Source of the DNA: Aedoeadaptatus nemausensis
GTDB taxonomy: Bacteria; Bacillota; Clostridia; Tissierellales; Peptoniphilaceae
Length of the DNA: 64,000 nucleotides
Reading direction: 5' to 3'
Assembly (NCBI RefSeq): GCF_903819165.1
Contig: NZ_CAIJCS010000018.1
Location: 1 to 64,000, forward strand
A model generated the notes under the pieces. It was not told where the DNA came from. It was given only the letters and a program-made list of their open reading frames with translations, and searched no databases. A program made the translations under genes and the position numbers. Below are positions 54,067 to 62,807 of this stretch, piece after piece. Positions within the stretch are counted from its first letter, which is position 1. Every line of letters starts with the position of its first letter.

Positions 54067-55062
54067 GTGATAACGCTGGGAATCGAATCGTCCTGCGACG
54101 AAACCTCGGTAGCCGTGGTAAAAGACGGCCGGGAGATTCTTTCAAATATAATTTCATCTCAAATCGAAATTCACCGCTTATTTGGCGGTGTAGTACCTGA
54201 GATCGCTTCGAGAAAACACGTATCCGCCATTCTCCCGGTCATCGACCTGGCCCTTGAAGAGGCGAAGATCACTTTAGACGATGTGGATATTATCGCCGCT
54301 ACGAGGGGCCCGGGGCTTATCGGCGCCCTTCTCGTGGGCCTTACGGCGGGAAGAGGGCTCGCCCTCGCCACGGGGAAACCTTTCGTCGGCGTGAACCATA
54401 TTCGCGGCCACGTCTGCGCCAACTACCTGACCCATCCGAATCTGGAGCCGCCTTTTGTCGGGCTTATCGTTTCCGGCGGTCACAGTTATTTAATTCACGT
54501 GGAAGATTATATCGATTTTACACTTTACGGCAAGACGCGAGACGACGCCGCCGGCGAAGCTTTCGATAAAGTGGCTCGGGCCATGGAGATCGGCTATCCC
54601 GGCGGGCCCGTTATCGACAAGCTCGCCAAAGAAGGGGAGGAAACTTACGATCTGCCCCGGGTTATGTTGGAGCGGGACAGCTACGATTTCAGTTTTTCGG
54701 GGCTGAAAACCGCCGTCTTAAACGAACTCAATAATGCCAAGCAAAAAGGCGAGGAGATTCGCGTGGCGGATATGGCAACGAGCTTTCAAAACGCCGTGGT
54801 GGACGTGCTCACGGAAAAGACCTATCGCCTGGCCCATGAACTCGGAGAAAAGAAAATCGTCCTCGCCGGCGGCGTCAGCGCCAATTCCGGCTTGCGGGCC
54901 GCCATGGAAAAGCGAGGAGCCGAAGAGGGAATTGAGGTCTATTATCCCGATCCCGTTCTCTGCACCGACAACGGCGCCATGATCGCCTCGGTAGGCTATT
55001 ACAGTTACATGAAAGGGGAAGACGAAAGCGTCTTCGCCGATCCCAATTTGGGACTCGATTAA
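54067..55062 (+). CDS. tsaD: tRNA N6-adenosine threonylcarbamoyltransferase TsaD
   Basis: A 331-residue ASKHA enzyme (formerly Gcp) that transfers threonylcarbamoyl to A37. GIESSCDETSVAVV, the metal ligands in VNHIRGHVCANYL, the phosphate loops LIVSGGHSYLI and VLAGGVSANSGL, and the final acidic CTDNGAMIA are all present. The start is GTG 54067, right after the rimI stop. It ends in a strong terminator. Confidence 0.96.
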   Translation: MITLGIESSCDETSVAVVKDGREILSNIISSQIEIHRLFGGVVPEIASRKHVSAILPVIDLALEEAKITLDDVDIIAATRGPGLIGALLVGLTAGRGLALATGKPFVGVNHIRGHVCANYLTHPNLEPPFVGLIVSGGHSYLIHVEDYIDFTLYGKTRDDAAGEAFDKVARAMEIGYPGGPVIDKLAKEGEETYDLPRVMLERDSYDFSFSGLKTAVLNELNNAKQKGEEIRVADMATSFQNAVVDVLTEKTYRLAHELGEKKIVLAGGVSANSGLRAAMEKRGAEEGIEVYYPDPVLCTDNGAMIASVGYYSYMKGEDESVFADPNLGLD

Positions 55063-55087
55063 ACCGCACATGTTGCGGTTTTTTTAT
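55062..55087 (+). terminator. Terminator of tsaE-tsaB-rimI-tsaD
   Basis: AACCGC and GCGGTT around ACATGTT followed by a run of seven or more T. Confidence 0.8.
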
Positions 55088-55222
55088 TTGGAAGAACGAA
55101 AGTGATATTGAGAATCGGGAAATAATGTGAACATAGTGCAAGATGGAAATGAAAATGTAAAAAACTCGTAAAATCAAGGGATTCAGCGAGTGTCTTTGGA
55201 GAGTGGAAAAAACCGAGGAAAA

Positions 55223-55337
55223 CGTGTATAAGTCTGTGGATAAAGTGGATAAGTTTGTGGAAAGCCCCGTTAATCGACTCTACAATGTGTATAAGTCTGT
55301 GTGTAATGTGGAGAAGATGTGGAAAAAATGTGGAAAG
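55223..55337 (-). other. Cluster of nine DnaA-box-like sites in two repeated blocks
   Basis: Read on the minus strand, sites matching or close to the DnaA box TTATCCACA occur at 55235-55243 (exact), 55286-55294 (TTATACACA) and 55318-55326 (TTTTCCACA), with one- or two-mismatch copies at 55223, 55244, 55256, 55298, 55307 and 55329. All nine have the same direction. Spacings are 12, 9, 12, then 30, then 12, 9, 11, 11 bases. Both blocks share GTGTATAAGTCTGTG (55224 and 55287), so one block arose by duplication. The site lies between two terminators and convergent genes, so it is not a promoter. A DnaA titration or replication-control site is inferred. Confidence 0.75.
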
Positions 55338-55486
55338 GCAAATTGTATTTTACGAGTTTTTCATCGAAAGAATGAGAATGAGCAAATAAAGTGAAAAAAG
55401 GGAAATAAATCAAAATTATCTAAGCTTTCTTTTGTCAGGACGTAATCTTAAGTAATATCCATATGGATAGACTGAAATTCTTTCGA
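55338..55486. other. AT-rich intergenic stretch beside the DnaA-box cluster
   Basis: This region contains A-rich runs such as GTGAAAAAAGGGAAATAAAT and no open frame with a ribosome binding site. It could be easily melted, but I see no proof of an unwinding element. The 55088-55222 side is similarly empty apart from one weak AGTGGAAAA box-like word near 55203. Confidence 0.3.
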
Positions 55487-55518
55487 CAAAAAAGGCAATC
55501 ACGAAATGGTGATTGCCT
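55487..55518 (-). terminator. Terminator of the ABC-F gene
   Basis: On the minus strand AGGCAATCAC and GTGATTGCCT pair perfectly over a six-base loop and are followed by TTTTT. Confidence 0.8.
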
Positions 55519-55541
55519 GTAATGATGATGCCTTTTTAAGT

Positions 55542-57443
55542 TTAGTCGTCGGAAAGTTCGAACCACTTGTCGTAAAGAGCGTCCAGATTTTCCTGAAGGG
55601 CGTCTCGTTTTTCCGAAAGTTCCAAAGCCACCGTATGGTCCTCGTAGGTTTTCGGGTCGGCGAGCATTTCGTCCACTTTTTGGATTTCCTCTTCCAGTTC
55701 GTGGATTTCCCCTTCCAGAGCTTTCAGCTCTTTTTTCTGTGCCCGGGCTCGTTTCTGTTCTTCCCGCGTCTTCTTTTTTTCCTTGACGATCTGCGTCTTC
55801 GTAATATCTTCTTCTTCCTCTTCCTCCTCGGCGTGGGCGGCTTCCCATTTTTCCAGGAAGTAATTGTAATCTCCCTCCACCATAAAGACCCCTTCTTCCG
55901 TGAGGCAGACGATCTTTGTCGCCACGCTGTTTAAGAAGTAGCGGTCGTGGCTGATGGTTAAAATGGTGCCGGTATAATCTCTAAGGGCCGACTCTAAAGA
56001 TTCCTTGCTCTCGATATCCAGGTGATTGGTGGGTTCGTCCAGGAGCAGGAAATTGGCGCCGCTCAACATAATGATCAAAAGGGAGAGCCGGCCCTTCTCC
56101 CCTCCGGAAAGATCGCCGATGCGCTTTTTCAAATCGTCGCCTGTAAAGAGGAAGCGGGCGAGATAGGCGTAAATATGATAGCGATCCAGCTTCGGGTAGC
56201 GATCCCAAAGTTCCTCTTCCACGGTCTTCATGTCGTCGAGAGATTCCATTCCCTGATCGAAATAGGCGACGGTGACGCCGGTGCCTTCCGTAATCTCCCC
56301 TTCGCTTATGGATTCTTCTCCCATAATCATTTTAAAGAGGGTACTCTTCCCGATGCCGTTGGGGCCGATGAGGCCCACCCGCTCCCCTTTATAAATGGGG
56401 AAAGTAATATTTTCGAAGAGAGGCTTTCCCAGGAATTCTTTCTTTACATTTTCTACGCGGAGCACGTCCCGGCCGCTTTCTTTTTCCGGCTCGAAATGAA
56501 GGATCATCTGCTTATCGTTTTGCACATCCTCGATGCGCTCCATTTTGTCCAATTGTTTTTGCTTGCTGCGGGCGGTCTTCAGGCTCTTTTCCCGATTCCA
56601 ACTGCTGAGCCGATCGATCATGGCCTCCTGCCGCTTGATCTCCCGCTGCTGCATAATATAGGCGTGGCGTTGCTGTTCGAGATTTTCCCGTCTGCGACGC
56701 ACGAAGTTTGTGTAATTGCCTTTGTAGCTGGAAAGGCTGCCTCTATGGAGAAAGAAGATGCGGTCCACGATGTTATCTAAAAAGTAGCGGTCGTGGCTGA
56801 TGACCACGACGGCGCCCTTAAAGGCCTTGAGGAATTTTTCGAGCCAGGCGATGGAATCCATGTCCAAGTGGTTGGTAGGCTCGTCCAAGAGCAGTAGATC
56901 CGGTTCGTGAAGGAGTAATTTGGCGAGAGCGAGGCGGGATTTCTGTCCGCCGGAGAGATTGTCCGCCGGCATGGCCATTTCCTCTTCGGAAAAGCCTAGG
57001 CCCCGGAGAGCACCCGTTACGGCGCTTTCTCTGCTGTAACCGCCGCTTTTCTCGTAATGATCCACCAGGTTTTGGTAGCGATTGATTAAAAGCTCGAGTT
57101 CCTCCCCTTGTACGTGGGCCATTTCCTCTTCCATGCGGCGAATGTCTCTTTCCATATCGATGACCGATTGAAAAGAGGCCATACATTCCTCGTAAATACT
57201 GGCCCCTTCGGTAATGGAGACGTGTTGTTCCAGGTAGCCGATGTGGAGATCCTTCGTCGTGGTAATGTCCCCGGTGTCCGGGGAAAGGTCCCCTGCGAGC
57301 ATTTCCATTAAGGTGGTTTTGCCGCTGCCGTTGGAGCCGATGAGCCCGATTTTTTCTCCCGGTTCGATTAAAAATCCGATATCCGTAAAAATAGGCTCGA
57401 TATAAAATGTCTTAGATAAATTTTGTGCCGATAAGATTGCCAA
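55542..57443 (-). CDS. ABC-F family ribosome-associated ATPase (YdiF-like)
   Basis: A 633-residue protein with two ABC domains and no membrane part. Walker A motifs are GSNGSGKTTL and GPNGIGKSTL, signatures LSGGQKSRLALAKLL and LSGGEKGRLSLLI, each followed by LLLDEPTNHLD. The linker (about 240-315) holds the basic, charged P-site tRNA-interaction region, and a charged coiled coil ends the protein. Such proteins act on stalled or initiating ribosomes; some protect against antibiotics. The start is TTG 57443. Its position after tsaD and before rex matches B. subtilis ydiF. Confidence 0.92.
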   Translation of the reverse strand: MAILSAQNLSKTFYIEPIFTDIGFLIEPGEKIGLIGSNGSGKTTLMEMLAGDLSPDTGDITTTKDLHIGYLEQHVSITEGASIYEECMASFQSVIDMERDIRRMEEEMAHVQGEELELLINRYQNLVDHYEKSGGYSRESAVTGALRGLGFSEEEMAMPADNLSGGQKSRLALAKLLLHEPDLLLLDEPTNHLDMDSIAWLEKFLKAFKGAVVVISHDRYFLDNIVDRIFFLHRGSLSSYKGNYTNFVRRRRENLEQQRHAYIMQQREIKRQEAMIDRLSSWNREKSLKTARSKQKQLDKMERIEDVQNDKQMILHFEPEKESGRDVLRVENVKKEFLGKPLFENITFPIYKGERVGLIGPNGIGKSTLFKMIMGEESISEGEITEGTGVTVAYFDQGMESLDDMKTVEEELWDRYPKLDRYHIYAYLARFLFTGDDLKKRIGDLSGGEKGRLSLLIIMLSGANFLLLDEPTNHLDIESKESLESALRDYTGTILTISHDRYFLNSVATKIVCLTEEGVFMVEGDYNYFLEKWEAAHAEEEEEEEDITKTQIVKEKKKTREEQKRARAQKKELKALEGEIHELEEEIQKVDEMLADPKTYEDHTVALELSEKRDALQENLDALYDKWFELSDD

Positions 57444-57622
57444 CTCTTTCTCCTCCTCATCACTACATAATAACAGATATAGAGAGGTAGAAAAAGTCGC
57501 TAAACTTTCAAATAGCTCTTCCCAAGATTTGAAATTTTCTGTATACTATGAAGGTAATAGATAGATTCCTATCAATTAATAATAAATTTAATTCTATAGT
57601 GCACGTTTGAAAGGTGATATAA

Positions 57623-58264
57623 GTGGCAAATAACAAAAACAAAGTATCGGAAACCGTCATCAGACGACTCCCGAAATACCATCGCTATTTAAGTGAATTA
57701 CATGATAAGGGCGAAGATCGCATTTCCTCTCAGGAATTAAGTGATCTTACAGGCTTTACCGCATCCCAAATTCGTCAGGACTTAAATAATTTCGGAGGAT
57801 TCGGCCAACAAGGCTACGGCTATAAGGTCGCCGTCTTAAAAGCGGAACTCGAAAATATTTTAGGTATTTCCACCATATACAAGACGATTATTATCGGCTC
57901 CGGTCGCCTTGGAAGCGTCGTCAGCAACTACAAAGGATTCAGAGACAGCGGTTTCGAAGTAGTGGCTATGTTCGACAGAGACGAACACGTCATCGGCACA
58001 TCTGTGGGCAAACACGTGGTTAAATCCGTCGATGAGCTCGAAGATTTCTTAAAGGAACACGATGAAGTAAGCGTGGCTATTTTAACCGTGCCCAAAGAAG
58101 GTGCGCAATCTATCGCCGAGCGCTTGGCGGAATGCGGTATTCGCGGCATCTGGAACTTTGCGCCGGAAGATCTTGAAGAATTGGATCATGTGATCGTTGA
58201 AAATATCCGTTTAACGGACAGTCTCTTAACTTTAAGCTATTATTTGACTGAAGAAGATCGCTAG
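57623..58264 (+). CDS. rex: Redox-sensing transcriptional repressor Rex
   Basis: A 213-residue repressor with an N-terminal winged helix (ISSQELSDLTGFTASQIRQD, then LNNFGGFGQQGYGY) and a Rossmann domain with IIIGSGRLGSVVSNY. Rex senses the NADH/NAD ratio and represses fermentation and respiration genes when NADH is low. The start is GTG 57623 behind AAAGGTGA. The thl-crt-hbd and GldA-like genes would be expected targets, but I saw no clear Rex site there. Confidence 0.95.
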   Translation: MANNKNKVSETVIRRLPKYHRYLSELHDKGEDRISSQELSDLTGFTASQIRQDLNNFGGFGQQGYGYKVAVLKAELENILGISTIYKTIIIGSGRLGSVVSNYKGFRDSGFEVVAMFDRDEHVIGTSVGKHVVKSVDELEDFLKEHDEVSVAILTVPKEGAQSIAERLAECGIRGIWNFAPEDLEELDHVIVENIRLTDSLLTLSYYLTEEDR

Positions 58265-58267
58265 TGA

Positions 58268-58301
58268 ATATAAGAGCGGGCGATGCCTGCTCTTATTTTT
58301 G
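58268..58301 (+). terminator. Terminator of rex
   Basis: AAGAGCGGGC and GCCTGCTCTT pair over GAT, followed by ATTTTTG. An in-frame ATG of the next gene lies in this loop, which argues against that start. Confidence 0.7.
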
Positions 58302-58318
58302 TACAGAAAAGAGTCGCC

Positions 58319-59107
58319 ATGTTTTCCCATTTATCCATGACAATTGAAAGCGGCCAGTTTCATCACTGGGAGAAAAAAGACAGCCTCTACGCTCTAGTCA
58401 ATGGCGAAGAGGCCTTTTTTCTAAGGGATGGAGAGCTTATAAAAGGAGACGAAGGAGCCTTTCTCCGTTTTATAGACGGCAACAGGGATTACGATAATGT
58501 GGGGAAGATGGTGAAAGAGAGCGAAGATTTAAAAGATCTCGCTCCCTATTTGCCCCTTCGAATTTTACGCCAAAGGCCCTGGGAATCCATCGTCTCCTAT
58601 ATTTTATCGGCGAATAATAATCTTTCGCGCATAGGGCGGAGCATTCTGGATCTCTCGGAAACCTACGGAACCTTTCTCGGAAGCGTGGAAGACCTTAAAG
58701 CCTATGCTCTTCCCGCGCCGGACGTCTTGGCGTCCTGCTCAAAAGAGGATCTCCGCGCCCTGGGCGCCGGGTATCGGGATCGCTATCTTATAGGGGCGGC
58801 GACTATGGTGGCGGAGGGCGATTTCGATTTGGAGGCGCCCTTTTCTATGGATTACGACGAGGCGAAGGACTATGTTATGAAGCTGCCCGGCGTGGGGCCC
58901 AAGGTGGCGGATTGTATTTTACTCTTCGGCTACGGCAAGGGGGACGCCTTTCCCGTGGACACATGGGTGGAAAAATCCATGGCCCGCTTCGGCAGCTTTC
59001 CTTCCAGGAAGGCCATGAGCCGCTACGGCATGGAGCGCTTCGGCGAAGACGCCGGTTATGTTCAGCAACTGTTGTTTTTAAGTGAGCGAGAAAAGAGGAA
59101 TGTATGA
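58319..59107 (+). CDS. ogg: OGG1-like 8-oxoguanine DNA glycosylase/lyase
   Basis: A 262-residue HhH-GPD repair enzyme that removes 8-oxoguanine and nicks the strand. QRPWESIVSYILSANNN is the family core, and LPGVGPKVADCILLF carries the helix-hairpin-helix and catalytic Lys (about K195); PVDTWVEK carries the catalytic Asp (about D214). The arrangement is that of eukaryote-like OGG1 known from clostridia. ATG 58319 is preferred over 58283, which sits inside the rex terminator. It overlaps the next gene by four bases. Confidence 0.88.
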   Translation: MFSHLSMTIESGQFHHWEKKDSLYALVNGEEAFFLRDGELIKGDEGAFLRFIDGNRDYDNVGKMVKESEDLKDLAPYLPLRILRQRPWESIVSYILSANNNLSRIGRSILDLSETYGTFLGSVEDLKAYALPAPDVLASCSKEDLRALGAGYRDRYLIGAATMVAEGDFDLEAPFSMDYDEAKDYVMKLPGVGPKVADCILLFGYGKGDAFPVDTWVEKSMARFGSFPSRKAMSRYGMERFGEDAGYVQQLLFLSEREKRNV

Positions 59108-59805
59108 TCGGTGTTATTACCAACGCCCTCGCCATCGCCGTCTTGGCGGTATTGGGCAAATTTATCGGGAAGCATATTCCGGAGCGAGTTCAGGATCAGG
59201 TACTCCTCGTCCTACCTTTAAGCGTTATGACCATGGGCGTCCAGATGGCCCTTAAGGCCGACGAGTTTTTTGTCGTCATGATGTCTGTCGCCATCGGCTC
59301 GGGCATCGGTGCCGCCCTGGACATCGACGGCGCCTTAAGACGCTTCGGCGATAGAGTCGATGCAAAAATTCGCGCCCGGGGAATGGACGACGGAGGCATG
59401 GGCCCCATGACTGCCGCTATTCAATCGTCGATTTTATTTTGCGTCGGTCCCATGGCCATCGTCGGCGCACTGGAGGCGGGAATAGGCCATAATCCGGAAA
59501 CCTTTTTTATTAAGAGCGCCTTAGACGGCATGACCGCCCTGATGTTCGCCTCCTCTATGGGTATCGGCGTCGCCCTTTCGGCGATCCCCACCTTTATCTA
59601 CCAAGCTGTGTTGGTTTTAGCCTCCGGCGCTCTCGCCCCCTTTATAAACGACGCGATCCTCGCCGATTTAACTTCCATCGGCGGGATCACCATTCTCGCC
59701 ATCGGATTCGGCATTTTAAAGATCAAGGAGTTTCGCGTATCCAATATGCTCCCCTCTTTTATTGTGGTCTTTGCCGTTCGGGCTCTCATGACCCTTTGGA
59801 TGTAA
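59104..59805 (+). CDS. DUF554 family membrane protein
   Basis: A 233-residue protein with about six or seven membrane helices (YdfK/YqgA family). IGVITNALAIAVLAVLGKFIG, FCVGPMAIVGALEAG and IKSALDGMTALMFASSMG are typical. The function of the family is not known. It is translationally coupled to ogg (ATGA overlap) and ends at a bidirectional terminator. Confidence 0.88.
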   Translation: MIGVITNALAIAVLAVLGKFIGKHIPERVQDQVLLVLPLSVMTMGVQMALKADEFFVVMMSVAIGSGIGAALDIDGALRRFGDRVDAKIRARGMDDGGMGPMTAAIQSSILFCVGPMAIVGALEAGIGHNPETFFIKSALDGMTALMFASSMGIGVALSAIPTFIYQAVLVLASGALAPFINDAILADLTSIGGITILAIGFGILKIKEFRVSNMLPSFIVVFAVRALMTLWM

Positions 59806-59806
59806 C

Positions 59807-59841
59807 AAAAAAAGCACGGTTTGCGCCGTGCTTTTCTTTAT
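59807..59841. terminator. Bidirectional terminator between the DUF554 gene and nrdG
   Basis: AAAAGCACGG and CCGTGCTTTT pair over TTTGCG with A and T runs outside; convergent genes meet here. Confidence 0.8.
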
Positions 59842-60341
59842 TTATACTCTTCCACCCATTGGGGGCTTTCTTCCTTCAAACTGTTTTGAATGTGAAGGAT
59901 GCGTTGATTTTCGCTGCCCCTAAAGGCCAGTTTTAAATTTTTTTGCTCTTCGACAAAAGGTCCGTCCACGAGGACGTGGCATTTGGCGAGGAGATTTTTT
60001 TTGTCCGGATCTTTAAGGATCTCCTCGAAGGTATAGCCCGAATAGATCCACACGGGCTTGTCCACCTTCTTTCGAACTTCATCTAAGACCTCGGCGAGCC
60101 AGATGTTTTCCATAGGTTCGCCGCCTAAGAGGGTAAGGCCCGCCACTTCCGGGCGATCCAGATAGGAAATCAGCTCCTTTGTTGTCTCCTCGGTCCATTG
60201 ATCCCCGTAGTTCGAATCCTGGTAGATTTCGTTGAAGCAGTTTTTGCAGCCTCTGGAGCATCCCGTGACGAAGACGGACACGCGGATGCCCTTTCCGTTG
60301 GCTACATCTAAAGGTCGTATTTGTGCGTAGCGGCCGTACAT
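59838..60341 (-). CDS. nrdG: Anaerobic ribonucleotide reductase activating enzyme NrdG
   Basis: A 167-residue radical SAM activase. The CxxxCxxC cluster motif is in VTGCSRGCKNCFN, and TLLGGEPMEN is the SAM-binding GGE motif. It generates the glycyl radical on NrdD. I chose the start at 60341 (MYGRYAQIRPLD), one base after the nrdD stop; no good ribosome binding site is seen, so coupling to nrdD is likely. Confidence 0.95.
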   Translation of the reverse strand: MYGRYAQIRPLDVANGKGIRVSVFVTGCSRGCKNCFNEIYQDSNYGDQWTEETTKELISYLDRPEVAGLTLLGGEPMENIWLAEVLDEVRKKVDKPVWIYSGYTFEEILKDPDKKNLLAKCHVLVDGPFVEEQKNLKLAFRGSENQRILHIQNSLKEESPQWVEEYK

Positions 60342-60342
60342 A

Positions 60343-62502
60343 TTAAATGTGGAGAACGCGGGCTGCAATTTCTTTGGTTCTGCCTTCGTTCCAGAAATTT
60401 TCGCCTAAATAACCGCAGGTTCTGCGAATAACCGTGAGGCGGTTGCGATCGTGATTGCCGCATTGGGGGCATTCCCAGTCGCCTTGCTCGTTCACTTTAA
60501 TCTCTCCGTCGTAGCCGCATTCCGCGCAGTAATCGGACTTCGTATTAAATTCCGCATAGGAAATGTGGTCGTAGATGTATTTCATCATGGTGAGGACGGC
60601 ATCCACGTTTTGATTCATATTGGGGATTTCCACGTAGCTGATGCAGCCGCCGGTGGAGATTTTTTGGAATTCGCTTTCGAAAGAGAACTTGTCGAAGACA
60701 TTGATTTCTTCCCTTACGTCCACATGGTAGCTGTTGGTGTAATAACCCTTGTCCGTGATATCTTCGATGTCGCCGAAAGTGGCTCTATCGATGGAGGCGA
60801 AGCGATTGGTCAAGGATTCCGCCGGGGTTCCGTAAAGGGCGAAGCCCAGACCCGTCTCTTCTTTCCAGCGTTCCACCGCATCGCGGAGCGTATGCATAAG
60901 TTTCATGGCGAAGGCATGGCCTTCTTCCGTGGTATGGGATTTGCCGATGACGCATTTCGTCGCCTCGTAAACGCCGATGTAGCCGAGAGACAGTGTGGAG
61001 TAGCCGCCTTCCAAATATTTCGTAATCTTTTCGCCGGAGTCCAAACGGGCGATGGCGCCGTCTTGCCAGTGAATAGGGCTTACGTCGCTCGTCACATCTT
61101 TTAAGCGCTCGTAGCGAATTAAAAGGGCCTGCTTTACGAGCTCGAGACGTTTATTTAAAAGATCGAAGTAGGCTTCCTCGTCGTGTCCCGCCAAGATGCC
61201 GATTTGCGCTAAGTTAATGCTCACCACGCCCATATTGAAGCGGCCGTCGAATTTGTAATTTCCGTCTTCATCTTTCCAAGGAGAGAGGAAGGAACGGCAG
61301 CCCATGGGGGCGAACACATTGCCTTCGTAAATTTCCTTCATTTTCTTTGCGGAAATATAATCGGGATACATGCGCTTGGCCGTACAGGTGGCGGCGAGAC
61401 GGGTTAAATAATAATAGGGGGAATCTTCGTGAATATTATGTTCGTCTAAGACGTAAACCAATTTCGGGAACGCCGGGGTAACGTTGATTCCTTGCTTGTT
61501 TTTAATACCTTCGATGCGCTGTCTTAAAATTTCTTCCGTAATCAGGGACGCTTCGTAAGCATATTCGTCTTCCGGATTGAAATACATAAAGAGGGTCACG
61601 AAAGGCGCCTGCCCGTTAGTGGTCATAAGAGTGTTGATTTGGTATTGGATGGTTTGCACGCCGGATTTGATCTCCCGCTTTGTGCGCTTCCAGGCTACCT
61701 TTTTTGCCATTTCGATATCGGCTTCTTCCATGCCGTAAATATCCAGTTGATCGGAAATGGAAGCTTCTAAATATTTTTCGAAACTTCTGCGGACATAGGG
61801 CGCCAAAATACGGTCGATGCCGTTAATGGATTGGCCGCCGAATTGGCCCGAGGCCACTTGGGCGATAATTTGGGTGGTGATGGTACAGGCCGTTTGGAAA
61901 CTTCTCGGCGATTCGATCATCTTGCCGTTGACGACGGTGCCGTTTGCCAGCATGTCCTCTAAATTAATGAGGCAGCAGTTAAACATGGGCTGAATATAAT
62001 AGTCCATGTCGTGGACGTGAATGGCACCGGAATCATGGGCGGTGACGATGTCGGTGGGTAGAATACGGCGGCGGGTAATATCTTTCGATACTTCCCCGGC
62101 GATCAGATCCCGCTGAGTGGATACGACCACGGCGTTTTTATTGGAGTTTTCGTCCATAATATCGGCGTCGGAATAATCCAAGAGCCCTTCGATGGAGCGG
62201 TCGGTAGAGTTACTCTCTCTCTTGAAAGACTGTACGGAGCGGTAAGATTCGTAGGATTTTGCCGTAGCCACATTATCTTTTTCTACGAGTTTTTCGAAAA
62301 CCCGTTTTTCAACTTGTAAGACTGTAGAAGAAAGAGCGCCCGTAGAAATTTCGTTTTCGATTTCCTCTGCGATTTCCCGCGCCTGTCCCTCGATAACATA
62401 ACCTGTGGGCGAGTGCATGGCCTTTTCGATGGCGACGATGATCTTTTCGCCGTCAAATGTTACCGGGCGGCCGTCGCGCTTCATAATCATTACTGCTGCC
62501 AT
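60343..62502 (-). CDS. nrdD: Anaerobic ribonucleoside-triphosphate reductase NrdD
   Basis: A 719-residue class III reductase that makes dNTPs without oxygen. An N-terminal ATP-cone (about 1-90) is followed by the ten-stranded barrel and a C-terminal zinc site (CAECGYDG and CPQCGNHD), with the glycyl radical site in RRTCGYLGENFWN. The ATG at 62502 follows AAGGAGG. It is co-transcribed with nrdG. Two weak NrdR-like boxes lie upstream. Confidence 0.96.
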   Translation of the reverse strand: MAAVMIMKRDGRPVTFDGEKIIVAIEKAMHSPTGYVIEGQAREIAEEIENEISTGALSSTVLQVEKRVFEKLVEKDNVATAKSYESYRSVQSFKRESNSTDRSIEGLLDYSDADIMDENSNKNAVVVSTQRDLIAGEVSKDITRRRILPTDIVTAHDSGAIHVHDMDYYIQPMFNCCLINLEDMLANGTVVNGKMIESPRSFQTACTITTQIIAQVASGQFGGQSINGIDRILAPYVRRSFEKYLEASISDQLDIYGMEEADIEMAKKVAWKRTKREIKSGVQTIQYQINTLMTTNGQAPFVTLFMYFNPEDEYAYEASLITEEILRQRIEGIKNKQGINVTPAFPKLVYVLDEHNIHEDSPYYYLTRLAATCTAKRMYPDYISAKKMKEIYEGNVFAPMGCRSFLSPWKDEDGNYKFDGRFNMGVVSINLAQIGILAGHDEEAYFDLLNKRLELVKQALLIRYERLKDVTSDVSPIHWQDGAIARLDSGEKITKYLEGGYSTLSLGYIGVYEATKCVIGKSHTTEEGHAFAMKLMHTLRDAVERWKEETGLGFALYGTPAESLTNRFASIDRATFGDIEDITDKGYYTNSYHVDVREEINVFDKFSFESEFQKISTGGCISYVEIPNMNQNVDAVLTMMKYIYDHISYAEFNTKSDYCAECGYDGEIKVNEQGDWECPQCGNHDRNRLTVIRRTCGYLGENFWNEGRTKEIAARVLHI

Positions 62503-62593
62503 AAATCCTCCTTGTAGAATAATATAGTTAAGCCCTTAGGCTTTTACTCAAATAGAAAGATGGCGCGTCGCCATCTCTTGAACTTCACCAAGT

Positions 62594-62650
62594 ATACTAC
62601 ATATAGGGATAAAAAGGAAGATTATTCGGAATATTTTCTATATGTTGTGT
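62594..62650 (-). promoter_or_regulatory. Candidate pair of NrdR boxes upstream of nrdD
   Basis: On the minus strand ACACAACATATAGAAA (62635-62650) and TCCCTATATGTAGTAT (62594-62609) each match about 12 of 16 positions of the NrdR consensus. Their starts are 41 bases apart, about four helical turns, and the second overlaps TATACT, the likely -10 of nrdD. NrdR would repress under high dATP. The matches are imperfect. Confidence 0.4.
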
Positions 62651-62720
62651 TCGGTATAAAACACGGAAATACTAAGAAAAGGCTAAGACATGGGATCGAG
62701 GCGGGGGAAATCTTTTTTTG

Positions 62721-62748
62721 TTTACAAAATTTAAATCTGTGGTATCAT
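62721..62748 (+). promoter_or_regulatory. Promoter of groES-groEL
   Basis: TTTACA and TATCAT are spaced 16 bases apart, with TGG before the -10. The CIRCE operator begins 11 bases downstream. Confidence 0.55.
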
Positions 62749-62759
62749 ATTATTAAGCG

Positions 62760-62786
62760 TTGGCACTCAATGAGATCAAGTGCTAA
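62760..62786 (+). promoter_or_regulatory. CIRCE operator (HrcA site)
   Basis: TTGGCACTC-N9-AAGTGCTAA matches the CIRCE consensus TTAGCACTC-N9-GAGTGCTAA with one change in each arm. It lies between the groESL promoter and the groES ribosome binding site, where HrcA represses at normal temperature. The hrcA gene is not in this window. Confidence 0.92.
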
Positions 62787-62807
62787 TAATTTTTGAGGAG
62801 GTCAATT

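Noticed and set aside
55203-55394. A 63-codon frame (VYKSVDKVDKFVE...) over the DnaA-box cluster
   Set aside because: The repeated peptide is the box repeat in translation. The GTG start has no usable ribosome binding site, and two of the box spacings (11 bases) break the codon frame, so the DNA motif, not a protein, is being kept.
55088-55541. Interpretation as the chromosomal origin oriC
   Set aside because: No dnaA, dnaN, recF or gyrase genes are near, and gene direction does not switch here. The flanking order matches a region that in B. subtilis is away from dnaA. A DnaA-binding control site fits better.
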